Source of the DNA: JACQAI01 sp035507915
Lineage (GTDB): Bacteria > Pseudomonadota > Alphaproteobacteria > Elsterales > Elsteraceae
Assembly: GCA_035507915.1 (NCBI GenBank)
Contig: DATJNS010000368.1
Span: 1 to 16,199 of the forward strand
Length of the DNA stretch: 16,199 nt
Direction of reading: 5' to 3'
A program made the translations under genes and the position numbers. The notes below the pieces were generated by a model. That model had not been told where the DNA came from and did no database searches. It saw only the letters and a list, made by a program, of their open reading frames with translations. Positions 7,996-14,136 of the stretch are shown piece after piece (position 1 is the stretch's first letter; each line of letters begins with the position of its first letter).

Positions 7996-9961
7996 GCGCA
8001 AGCTCGCGCGGCGGCGCCGGCGCTCCCGTCGGCGGCGCGACGTCGTCGATCGACACGGTGGTCCGCAAGGTCGCCGTGCGGCCGTCCTCGTAGGTGATGT
8101 CGGTGGCGAGCTCGACCTCGCGCCCGCCGCGATAGAACGCGTCGACCACCGCAGCGTATTTCTCCGTGACGAACCGCCGACGCACCTTGCGGGTCCGCGT
8201 CACTTCGGCGTCGTCGGCCTCCAGCGCCTTGCTGAGCAGCAGGAAGCGACGGACGCGCGCCGCCGCCGGCAAGGTCGCGTTGCACTTCTCGATCTCGTCG
8301 CGGATCAACGCGCGGACCTCGGGCTTGGCGCTGAGATCCTGGAACGACGTGTAGGGCAGGTTGCGGCGCTCGGCCCAATTGCCGACCGTCGTCATATCGA
8401 TCGCGATCATCGCCGAGACGAACGGGTGCTGGTGGCCGAATGCCACGGCCTCGGCGATAAAGGGGCTGTACTTCAGCTTGTTCTCGACGAACTGCGGCGC
8501 GAACACCGTGCCGTCGACGAGCTTGCCGACGTCCTTCGCGCGGTCGACGATCACGAGGTTGCCCCGCGGGTCGACGAAGCCCGCGTCGCCCGTGCGGAAC
8601 CAGCCGTCGGCGGCGAACGCCTCGGCGGTCGCCTCGGGCTCATTGTAGTAGCCCTTGAAGATGCCGCCCGAGCGGATCAGCACCTCGCCGTCGGCGGCGA
8701 TGCGCACCTCCATGCCCGGGCAGATGCGCCCAACCGTGTTGGGATCGGCCTCGCTATCGGGTTGCAAGGCCGCGAGACCGGATAGCTCGGTGGCGCCGTA
8801 GATCTGCTTCAGGTTCACGCCGAAGCCGCGGAAGAACCGGTAGGCATCGGCGCCCAGCGGCGCTCCGCCCGTGTAGGCCCAGCGTGCGCGCACGAGCCCG
8901 AGACGGTCGCGCACCGGCCCGTAGACGAGCACCTCGCCCAGCGCGAGGCCGAGGCGCATCAGCGCCGGGATCGGTTTGCCGTCGGCACGCCGCAGCTCGG
9001 CGTCTTCAGCGAGGCGATGGAAGAAACCGAAGATCCGGCGCTTGAGCGGCGAGGCGTCGCCGGCGCGCACCTGCACGCTGGCGAGCATGTTCTCCCAGAT
9101 GCGCGGCGGCGCGAGCACCGCGGTGGGCCCGAGCTCCTGCAGGTCGCGCTGCACCGTCTCGGGGTTTTCCGGGCAATTGCAGGCGAACCCGACCAGGAGG
9201 CTCAGCACGGTCGAATAGAGCGCGTCGCCGACCCACGCCATCGGCAGGTAGCACAGCCATTCGTCGCTCGGGCGAATGTCCTCGGCGGCAGCGAACGCCT
9301 TCCCGGTGGCCAACAGGTTGGCGTGCGTCAGCATCACGCCCTTGGGCTTGCCGGTCGTCCCCGAGGTGTAGTTGAGCAGCGCCACGTCGTCGGGATCGCC
9401 GCGCGCGATCTCGGCCTCGAGCTGACCGGGATGACGCGCGGCGAATGCGCGTCCAGCCGCCTGGATCGCGGCGAACGACCGGAGGATCGGCAGCCCGTAG
9501 CCGTCGAGGCCGCGCGGATCGTCGTAGATCAGGAGCTTGAGGCTGGGCAGCTGGTCGGCGATCGAGAGGACCTTGTCGACCTGCTCCTGATCCTCGGCGA
9601 CGATCACCGAGACCTGGGCGTGGTTGAGCACGAAGACGAGCTCGGCGGCGATCGAGTCCTGATAGACCGGCACCGCGACGCCACCCAGGCATTGCGCCGA
9701 GAGCTGCGCCCAATAGAGGCGGGCCCGGTTGTCGCCGATCACCGCCAACCGGTCGCCGCGCTGCATGCCTTCGGCCGCCAAGCCGAGTGCGAAATCGCCG
9801 ACGTTCGTCGCGTAGCCGGCCCAGTCGTAGGTCTGCCAGATGCCGCGATCCTTCTCGCGCATCGCCGGACGACGCGCCATCGTCTCGGCGTTGCGCAGCA
9901 TCAGGCGCGGCAACGTCGTGGGCTCGCCCGCCGCAACCGCGGTGAAGCGCGGCGCGCTCAT
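7988..9961 (-). CDS. AMP-dependent acyl-CoA synthetase (long-chain fatty acid-CoA ligase type)
   Basis: 657 residues, the length of FadD15/FAA-like synthetases. Motifs in order: P-loop Y-T-S-G-T-T-G-K-P-K-G-V at 198-209; Y-G-A-T-E-L-S-G at 388-395 (A5); W-F-R-T-G-D at 454-459 (A7); V-D-R-A-K-D near 472-477 (A8); and T-R-T-R-K-V-R-R at 588-595, with K592 as the likely adenylation lysine. All catalytic motifs are intact, unlike the PaaK-like protein further down the operon. It makes acyl-AMP from ATP and a carboxylate and then the CoA thioester. The ATG at 9961 overlaps the livG stop (ATGA), with AAGG 8 bases upstream; longer frames extend only into livG. Its place between livG and livH suggests vectorial activation of the transported acid, trapping it inside the cell (inference). 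Confidence 0.92.
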   Translation of the reverse strand: MSAPRFTAVAAGEPTTLPRLMLRNAETMARRPAMREKDRGIWQTYDWAGYATNVGDFALGLAAEGMQRGDRLAVIGDNRARLYWAQLSAQCLGGVAVPVYQDSIAAELVFVLNHAQVSVIVAEDQEQVDKVLSIADQLPSLKLLIYDDPRGLDGYGLPILRSFAAIQAAGRAFAARHPGQLEAEIARGDPDDVALLNYTSGTTGKPKGVMLTHANLLATGKAFAAAEDIRPSDEWLCYLPMAWVGDALYSTVLSLLVGFACNCPENPETVQRDLQELGPTAVLAPPRIWENMLASVQVRAGDASPLKRRIFGFFHRLAEDAELRRADGKPIPALMRLGLALGEVLVYGPVRDRLGLVRARWAYTGGAPLGADAYRFFRGFGVNLKQIYGATELSGLAALQPDSEADPNTVGRICPGMEVRIAADGEVLIRSGGIFKGYYNEPEATAEAFAADGWFRTGDAGFVDPRGNLVIVDRAKDVGKLVDGTVFAPQFVENKLKYSPFIAEAVAFGHQHPFVSAMIAIDMTTVGNWAERRNLPYTSFQDLSAKPEVRALIRDEIEKCNATLPAAARVRRFLLLSKALEADDAEVTRTRKVRRRFVTEKYAAVVDAFYRGGREVELATDITYEDGRTATLRTTVSIDDVAPPTGAPAPPRELAHA

Positions 9962-10782
9962 TCGGCGGCCTTGCGCAACGTGCGCGCCGTTCCGAGATAG
10001 GCCTGGATCACGCCGGGATCGCGCTGCACGTCGCTCGGGCTGCCGTCGGCGATCTTGCGGCCGCGATCGAACACGGCGACTCGGTCCGAGATGTCCATCA
10101 CGACCGCCATGTCGTGCTCGATCAGGATGATGGTGGTGCCCCACTGGCGGTTGGCGTCGAGGATGTAGCGCGCGACGTCCTGCTTCTCCTCCTGATTCAT
10201 GCCGGCCATCGGCTCGTCGAGCAGCAGGACCTTCGGATCGAGCGCCAGCGCGCGCCCGAGCTCGACGCGCTTGCGCAGGCCATACGCCAGGGCACCGGTC
10301 GCCTGCTTGCGGATGTCCTGCAGCTGCAGGAACTCGAGCACCTCCTCGGCGCGCGCGCGGTGGGCGATCTCCTCGCGCCGTGCCGGGCCCCAGTAGAGGC
10401 ACGAGGCGAGCACGCCGGCGCGCATGTGGACGTGGCGCCCCAGCATGATGTTGTCGAGCACGGTCAACCCGCTGAACAGCGCGATGTTCTGGAATGTGCG
10501 TGCGATCCCGAGCACGGCGATGCGCGAGGGCGGCACGCGCGTGATGTCGACGCCCTCGAGCGCGATCGAGCCGCTGCCCGGGTGGAAGAAGCCGCTGATC
10601 ATGTTGAGGAGCGTCGTCTTGCCGGCGCCGTTCGGTCCGATCACCGACAGGATCTCGCCGCGACGCACGTCGAGCGACACGTTCTCGACGGCGCGGACGC
10701 CGCCGAAATATCGCGAGACCGCGTCGACCGCGAGCTGCACCTGCCCGGGCTCGACGGACGCCTTGTGGGCGGCAGCCGTCAC
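9958..10782 (-). CDS. livG: Branched-chain amino acid-type ABC transporter, ATP-binding protein LivG
   Basis: 274-residue ATPase that partners LivF. Walker A is G-P-N-G-A-G-K-T-T at 49-57; the signature is the LivG variant L-A-Y-G-L-R-K-R-V-E-L, and Walker B plus the family mark is L-L-L-D-E-P-M-A-G-M-N. The start was set at the GTG at 10782 because GGGAGG lies 9 bases upstream and similar proteins begin shortly before the first strand. An ATG 20 codons further up (10842) has no ribosome site. It is the first gene of the nine-gene operon; its stop overlaps the acyl-CoA synthetase start by 4 bp. Confidence 0.92.
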   Translation of the reverse strand: MTAAAHKASVEPGQVQLAVDAVSRYFGGVRAVENVSLDVRRGEILSVIGPNGAGKTTLLNMISGFFHPGSGSIALEGVDITRVPPSRIAVLGIARTFQNIALFSGLTVLDNIMLGRHVHMRAGVLASCLYWGPARREEIAHRARAEEVLEFLQLQDIRKQATGALAYGLRKRVELGRALALDPKVLLLDEPMAGMNQEEKQDVARYILDANRQWGTTIILIEHDMAVVMDISDRVAVFDRGRKIADGSPSDVQRDPGVIQAYLGTARTLRKAAE

Positions 10783-10784
10783 TG

Positions 10785-10797
10785 CTCCCCGCCTCCC
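10785..10797 (-). promoter_or_regulatory. Ribosome binding site of livG (decides the GTG start)
   Basis: On the minus strand GGGAGG (10797-10792) and then GGGGAG (10790-10785) precede the GTG at 10782. The first has the better spacing (9 bases). The upstream in-frame ATG at 10842 has nothing comparable, which is why the GTG was chosen. Confidence 0.6.
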
Positions 10798-11068
10798 TAG
10801 TCCTGTTCGCTTCGGCTTATGCGCCGTTGTTATGCCCGGCATGATGCAGACGCGGGCCGGTCGGCGCAATGCCCAGCGCAACGGCCGGTTGCTCCGGCAG
10901 CCGAGCCCCGCCGGCGCGCGACCAACCACCGCCCCGGCCTGCCCCACGCGGGGCCGCGGCGAGCCGGGCCGGACCGGCACGTCGCACCCGGGCGGCGGCT
11001 TACCATCATTTACCCATCTTGACGGGTGTCGACGCCGCGCGCGGCCTAGGCTTGCCCAGCATTTTGCC

Positions 11069-11076
11069 GGGAGGAG
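11069..11076 (+). promoter_or_regulatory. Strong Shine-Dalgarno of the 60-codon gene
   Basis: GGGAGGAG ends 9 bases before the ATG at 11086. It is the main evidence that this short frame, rather than overlapping plus-strand frames starting at 11096 or 10869, is translated. Confidence 0.55.
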
Positions 11077-11085
11077 CGCCGTCCG

Positions 11086-11268
11086 ATGACCTGCCGTGCC
11101 GAGATCAGGCGCCGTTACGACACCCGCCACGAGGCCTGGAGCTATCTCGCCGCGCGCGGCTTCAGCTGCACGGGCGGCCAGTGGGAGAACGGCCGCTGGG
11201 CCGCCACCGTCGAGCGCGCCGGCGACCGGTTCGACCTCACGGTCTGGCTGCGCGTCATGGCGGCCTGA
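11086..11268 (+). CDS. Small hypothetical protein (60 aa)
   Basis: A 60-residue protein of unknown function. A strong GGGAGGAG ribosome site, consistently GC-ending codons and a clean gene-sized gap on each side support it as real. The sequence is soluble, rich in Arg and aromatic residues (five Trp or Tyr), with G-F-x-C-x-G-G-x-W-E-N-G-R-W-A-A-T-V-E near 25-43 and a following F-D-L-T-V-W-L strand. This looks like a small beta-sheet fold. There is no signal peptide or membrane helix. It is divergent from the transport operon and 96 bp before the stress-protein gene, which has its own FNR box. I do not recognise the family. Confidence 0.62.
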   Translation: MTCRAEIRRRYDTRHEAWSYLAARGFSCTGGQWENGRWAATVERAGDRFDLTVWLRVMAA

Positions 11269-11297
11269 TCCGGCGCGCCGCACGCGCCAGCCTGGGT

Positions 11298-11311
11298 TTG
11301 ACGCAAATCAA
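11298..11311 (+). promoter_or_regulatory. FNR/Anr-type binding site upstream of the universal stress protein gene
   Basis: TTGAC-GCAA-ATCAA differs from the consensus TTGAT-N4-ATCAA at one base. Its centre (11304.5) is 33 bp before the centre of a -10-like TAACGT at 11335-11340. That is the spacing of a class II activator site at about -41.5 and predicts transcription start near 11347, 18 bases before the ATG. The matching regulator is encoded at 12812-13570. Confidence 0.72.
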
Positions 11312-11364
11312 GTGGCATGGTCCGCTGGGGGCGTTAACGTCGCGCCCGACCCTGGAGGACGCCC

Positions 11365-12231
11365 ATGCCGATCAAGTCCCTGTTGGTGCCGATGAATGCG
11401 GTCCAGAGCGACCGCAGCACACTCGACCTCGCGCTGACCATCGCGCGGCCGACGAACGCGCATATCCGCGCGCTGTTCGTGCGGTCGGATCCGCGCGACG
11501 CCGCCTTGTACGGCGGCTTCGGCGCCGAGGCGGTCGGCATCGGGCGGATCATGGATCAGATCGAGAAGGAGGGCGTCGAGGCGAGCGCGCGCGCCCACGA
11601 GGCGTTCGAGACCTGGTGCGCCCGCAACGACATCAGTGAGTACAAGAAGTCGCGTGCCGGCGCGCGCGTGTCGGCGGACTGGCAGGACGAGACCGGCAAT
11701 GCCGACCTCATCGTTCCGCGCATCGGCGGCCTGGCCGACCTGATCGTCGAGACCGGCCTCTACGACGCCAAGCTGCCGCTCGAGCAGACCACGATCGAGG
11801 CCTCGCTGTTCGGCTCCGGCCGCCCCGTGCTGGTCGCGCCGAAAGTCCTGCCGCGCGCGCTCGACAACGGCGCGCTGATCGCCTGGAACGGCAGCCGCGA
11901 GGCCAACCGCGCGGTCGGCGCGGCGCTCGACCTGCTGGCGACGCAGAAGAAAGTCGCGGTCTACAGCGCGCCCGAGACCGGGCGGGCCGCGGCCAACCCC
12001 GCGGACCTCATCGAGTTTCTGGGCTGGCACGGCATCGAGGCCACGCGCGTGGCAGCGAGCAAGGGCGCGAAATCGATCGGCGCGGATCTGCTCGACATCG
12101 CCGGCCGCGAGCGCGCCAGCCTCCTGGTCATGGGCGCCTACACCCACGGGCGCTTCCGCGAGATGGTGCTGGGCGGCGTGACCGCCCACGTGCTGCGTCA
12201 CGCCAAGCTGCCGGTCCTGCTCGCCCACTGA
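11365..12231 (+). CDS. Universal stress protein, tandem UspA domains
   Basis: 288 residues, about twice a single UspA domain. The N-terminal domain opens with K-S-L-L-V-P-M, the usual first strand. The C-terminal domain, from about 150, ends with M-G-A-Y-T-H-G-R-F-R-E-M-V-L-G-G-V-T and then a P-V-L-L-A-H strand, matching the nucleotide-binding G-x2-G-x9-G pattern loosely. Tandem UspA proteins of alphaproteobacteria and mycobacteria are induced by hypoxia, nitric oxide and other stresses. GGAGG lies 6 bases before the ATG. A near-consensus FNR box and a -10-like hexamer lie directly upstream, so low-oxygen induction by the neighbouring Fnr protein is likely. It is convergent with the GNAT-like gene. 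The biochemical role is not known. Confidence 0.9.
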   Translation: MPIKSLLVPMNAVQSDRSTLDLALTIARPTNAHIRALFVRSDPRDAALYGGFGAEAVGIGRIMDQIEKEGVEASARAHEAFETWCARNDISEYKKSRAGARVSADWQDETGNADLIVPRIGGLADLIVETGLYDAKLPLEQTTIEASLFGSGRPVLVAPKVLPRALDNGALIAWNGSREANRAVGAALDLLATQKKVAVYSAPETGRAAANPADLIEFLGWHGIEATRVAASKGAKSIGADLLDIAGRERASLLVMGAYTHGRFREMVLGGVTAHVLRHAKLPVLLAH

Positions 12232-12285
12232 CGCGGCGGCCAGGCAGGCGGCCGGCCCTTAGGGAGCCCCCGCCGTCAGTGGGCG
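12222..12285. repeat. 12-bp inverted repeat spanning two convergent gene ends
   Basis: CGCCCACTGACG (12222-12233) and CGTCAGTGGGCG (12274-12285) are exact reverse complements, separated by 40 bases. Each arm holds the last codons and stop of one convergent gene (both end Ala-His-stop). Either transcript running through would fold into a long stem. With no T-tract, it may be a bidirectional, Rho-assisted terminator or a coincidence of shared coding ends. Confidence 0.45.
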
Positions 12286-12731
12286 CTGGCGGCGGCGATC
12301 GCCTTTTCCAGCACGACGCAGCGCAGCGCGTGGCCCTCGCCTTCGAGCCAGCGGCGCAGCTGGCGTTGCTCGGCGGTGAGGCGAATCTGGGTTCCGGCGC
12401 AGCCGAGCGCGACCGCCATCGCATCGATCGCGCGCACCAGCACGGCGCCGGCGCCCGCCCGATCGAGCAGGTTGACGGCCATCGCCATGCCGACGTCGAG
12501 GATCGGCCCGGTCCGCACGTCGTGACGCACCTCATAATTGAACAGCCCGTGAAAATAGCCCCGCTCGTCGCGAACGCCGACGATACCGGCGGTCTCGGGG
12601 CGTTCGATCTGCCGGCGCGCGAAGGCGAGCCAACCGTCGAGCTCGAGCTCGGGCACCAACGAGCGCGCCAAGGGGAATACCTGGCTGGCGGTTTCCAGCG
12701 TCACGGGTACGGCCTCGAGCTTCCCGAACAT
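12276..12731 (-). CDS. Small GNAT-like protein of unknown function
   Basis: 151 residues. The order of predicted strands and helices, with G-I-V-G-V-R-D-E-R-G-Y-F-H-G-L-F-N-Y-E-V at about 49-68 and a later A-V-L-V-R-A-I-D-A-M-A segment, suggests a degraded N-acetyltransferase (GNAT) fold. I do not see a clear acetyl-CoA loop (R/Q-x2-G-x-G/A), so activity is doubtful. There is no signal peptide or membrane helix. GGGA lies 7 bases before the ATG at 12731. A perfect FNR box is 56 bp upstream, at class II spacing from a -10-like hexamer. It lies 80 bp downstream of the fnr gene and has its own promoter. It may act under low oxygen together with the stress protein, whose gene faces it. Confidence 0.78.
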   Translation of the reverse strand: MFGKLEAVPVTLETASQVFPLARSLVPELELDGWLAFARRQIERPETAGIVGVRDERGYFHGLFNYEVRHDVRTGPILDVGMAMAVNLLDRAGAGAVLVRAIDAMAVALGCAGTQIRLTAEQRQLRRWLEGEGHALRCVVLEKAIAAASAH

Positions 12732-12759
12732 CGCACTGTCCCAAACGACCGAAGTCGTC

Positions 12760-12765
12760 AGGCTA
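12760..12765 (-). promoter_or_regulatory. -10-like hexamer of the GNAT-like gene
   Basis: Minus-strand TAGCCT (three matches to TATAAT, including both conserved Ts and A) is centred 32 bp downstream of the FNR box centre. This predicts transcription start near 12753, 22 bases before the ATG. Class II FNR promoters need no -35. Confidence 0.45.
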
Positions 12766-12787
12766 ACGCCGTCGCACGCGCGTGCCG

Positions 12788-12801
12788 TTGATCTGAATCA
12801 A
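12788..12801 (-). promoter_or_regulatory. Perfect FNR/Anr box upstream of the GNAT-like gene
   Basis: TTGAT-CTGA-ATCAA matches the FNR consensus TTGAT-N4-ATCAA exactly. It lies in the 80-bp gap between the fnr stop and the GNAT-like start, centred 63 bp before that ATG. The site orientation and -10 spacing fit activation of the minus-strand gene; it could also receive some regulation of convergent read-through. It is the strongest regulatory signal in the window. Confidence 0.85.
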
Positions 12802-12811
12802 GCCGCGACGA

Positions 12812-13570
12812 TCAGCCTTCGGCCGCCAGCTCCAGGCCCTCGCGATCGAGGATCTCGACGCGATTGGCGCCGTGCAACGCGACGAAGCCGTCGCGGCGCA
12901 GCTGGGTGAACGTCCGGCTCACGGTCTCGATCGTAAGGCCGAGATAATCGCCGATGTCGGCGCGACCCATCGCCAGGCCGAGCTCGTCGGACGGACGGCC
13001 GCGCGCGGTCGCGCGGCGCGCCATCATGAGGAGGAATGTGGCGACCTTCTCGCGCGCGGTCTTGCGACCCAGCAGCAGCATCTGCTCCTGGGCGGCGAAC
13101 AGCTCGTTCGAGGCGTTGAGCAGCATGCGGCGCTCGAGCTGCGGGAAGCGATCGATCAGATCCTCGAACCGCGGACGCGGCATCCGGCACAGCGTCACCG
13201 GGCCGACCGCCTCGGCGCTGTAAGGATTTGCGTCGGTGAGCGCCAGGCCCAGGAAATCGCCGCCCACCAGGAAGCCGGTGACCTGGCGCCGGCCGTCGGC
13301 CAGCAGACGATAGATCTTCACCGTGCCTTGCACGATGTTGAACAGGTGATCGGCCGGATCGCCTTCCATCATGATGGTGGCGCCGTTGGCAAAGCGGCAT
13401 TGGCTCACGATGCCGGCGAGACCGGCCATCTCGGCCCGGCTGAGCGCCGAGCACACGCTGACGGCACGGACCGCGCAGGCGCGACACGGCTCGGGCATGG
13501 GCTGCTCGACCTTCACAGGGGTGGTCGTCTTTTTGTTGGCGACTTGGGGTCGCTGGCCGGCCATCAACAT
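12812..13570 (-). CDS. Crp/Fnr family oxygen-sensing transcription regulator (FnrN/FnrL type)
   Basis: 252 residues. The N-terminus carries C29-R-A-C32-A-V-R-A-V-S-V-C40, the C-x2-C-x7-C spacing of alphaproteobacterial FnrN/FnrL. The central domain holds C128 (V-T-L-C-R), matching E. coli Fnr C122, so all four ligands of an oxygen-labile [4Fe-4S] cluster are present. A cyclic-nucleotide-type beta roll spans about 50-140. The C-terminal helix-turn-helix has T-I-E215-T-V-S218-R219 as its recognition helix, the E-x2-S-R pattern that reads TTGAT half-sites. Under low oxygen it should dimerise and bind the boxes at 11298 and 12788. The start at 13570 (GGAG 8 bases upstream) is preferred to the ATG two codons later. 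It lies 67 bp after the receiver gene, and a FixJ-like half-site overlaps that gene's stop. Confidence 0.93.
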   Translation of the reverse strand: MLMAGQRPQVANKKTTTPVKVEQPMPEPCRACAVRAVSVCSALSRAEMAGLAGIVSQCRFANGATIMMEGDPADHLFNIVQGTVKIYRLLADGRRQVTGFLVGGDFLGLALTDANPYSAEAVGPVTLCRMPRPRFEDLIDRFPQLERRMLLNASNELFAAQEQMLLLGRKTAREKVATFLLMMARRATARGRPSDELGLAMGRADIGDYLGLTIETVSRTFTQLRRDGFVALHGANRVEILDREGLELAAEG

Positions 13571-13637
13571 CGCGGTCTCCGAAGCACCGATTGACAGACC
13601 CTAACGGTTGAATCCCCGGCGCGGGCAGTCCGGAATA

Positions 13638-13645
13638 CTACGTAT
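13638..13645 (-). promoter_or_regulatory. Possible FixJ-type half-site upstream of fnr
   Basis: Minus-strand ATACGTAG matches 7 of 8 positions of the FixJ box GTAMGTAG. It overlaps the stop codon of the receiver gene and lies 68-75 bases before the fnr ATG, about where FixJ binds in rhizobial fixK promoters. A FixJ-like protein is encoded just upstream. A single half-site is weak evidence. Confidence 0.35.
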
Positions 13646-14060
13646 GGCCGGTGGCCAAGGCGCGCTCGATCGCGTCCATCAACTCGCTGGCGGCAAAGGG
13701 TTTTCTCAACACGGCTTGGGCACCGGCGGCGCGCGCGCGCTCGGCCGTCTGGCGATCGAACTTGCCGGTGATGACGACCACCGGAACCTCGATGCCGCGC
13801 TCCGCCAACCGCCCCATGAGATCGAGACCGCTCACCACCGGCATGTGCAGGTCGAGAACCAGGCACGCCGGCGGCCCGTGCTCGATGGCCGTCAGCGCGG
13901 TCGCGGCCGATGCGAAGCCGGTGACCTCGAAACCCTCCGCGTCGAGCAGCGATTGCAGGGAGTCCAACACCGCCTCGTCGTCATCGATGACGAAGACGGG
14001 TGCCGGCGATGGGCGGGGATGGCGCAAGGTAGCGCCGGTCTCGGAAATCGCGACGTTCAT
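13638..14060 (-). CDS. Stand-alone response regulator receiver domain protein
   Basis: 140 residues: a 20-residue leader and one CheY-like receiver, with no output domain. The acidic pocket is D26-D27-D28, the phospho-acceptor D70 in L-V-L-D-L-H-M-P, the switch residue T98 in V-I-T-G, and the lysine K120 in L-R-K-P-F. Its receiver resembles those of FixJ-family regulators and may have arisen by duplication from the neighbour with loss of the DNA-binding half. It may compete for phosphate with the FixJ-like protein or act as a phosphate shuttle or sink; this is inference. Start at 14060 has AGGT 4-5 bases upstream. No histidine kinase is in the window. Confidence 0.9.
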   Translation of the reverse strand: MNVAISETGATLRHPRPSPAPVFVIDDDEAVLDSLQSLLDAEGFEVTGFASAATALTAIEHGPPACLVLDLHMPVVSGLDLMGRLAERGIEVPVVVITGKFDRQTAERARAAGAQAVLRKPFAASELMDAIERALATGHT

Positions 14061-14083
14061 GCACCTAAGCTAGGCGCACGCGG

Positions 14084-14108
14084 TCGCTCCCGCCATACGG
14101 GAGAACCC
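14084..14108. repeat. Short hairpin upstream of the receiver gene
   Basis: CTCCCG-CCATA-CGGGAG is a perfect 6-bp stem with a 5-base loop, in the 76-bp gap between the FixJ-like stop and the receiver start. No T-run follows on either strand, so it is more likely an mRNA structure or protein site than a terminator. CGTATGG and CGTAAGG on the minus strand nearby may be response-regulator half-sites. Confidence 0.3.
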
Positions 14109-14136
14109 TTACGCGGCGGCGTTTTCTCGGCGCGCG

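Larger units (their letters stand above)
10783..11085. promoter_or_regulatory. Divergent intergenic region, presumed operon promoter
   Basis: About 300 bp separate livG (leftward) and the 60-codon gene (rightward), so both promoters should lie here. For livG, a weak minus-strand TTGCGC-N17-CATCAT pair lies near 10845-10875, close to the palindrome ATGCC-C-GGCAT (10832-10842), which could be an operator. On the plus strand TTGACG (11019-11024) is a good -35 but has no fitting -10. No regulator gene is encoded beside the operon. Promoter assignments are tentative. Confidence 0.35.

Noticed and set aside
5868..8785. Several long plus-strand frames (5868-7319, 7051-8097, 7952-8785)
   Set aside because: They are antisense shadows of livM, livH and the acyl-CoA synthetase; compositions are rich in Arg, Asp and His with no domain motifs and no ribosome sites.
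11019..11032. TTGAC-GGGT-GTCGA as a third FNR box
   Set aside because: The right half is a poor match to ATCAA and no -10-like hexamer lies at class II distance.
9958..11283. Long N-terminal extension of LivG
   Set aside because: Upstream residues lack any domain character; the GTG at 10782 has a strong Shine-Dalgarno and gives a normal LivG length.
10869..11639. Plus-strand 256-codon frame overlapping the small gene and the stress-protein gene
   Set aside because: It is out of frame with the well-supported UspA gene and has no recognisable motifs or ribosome site.
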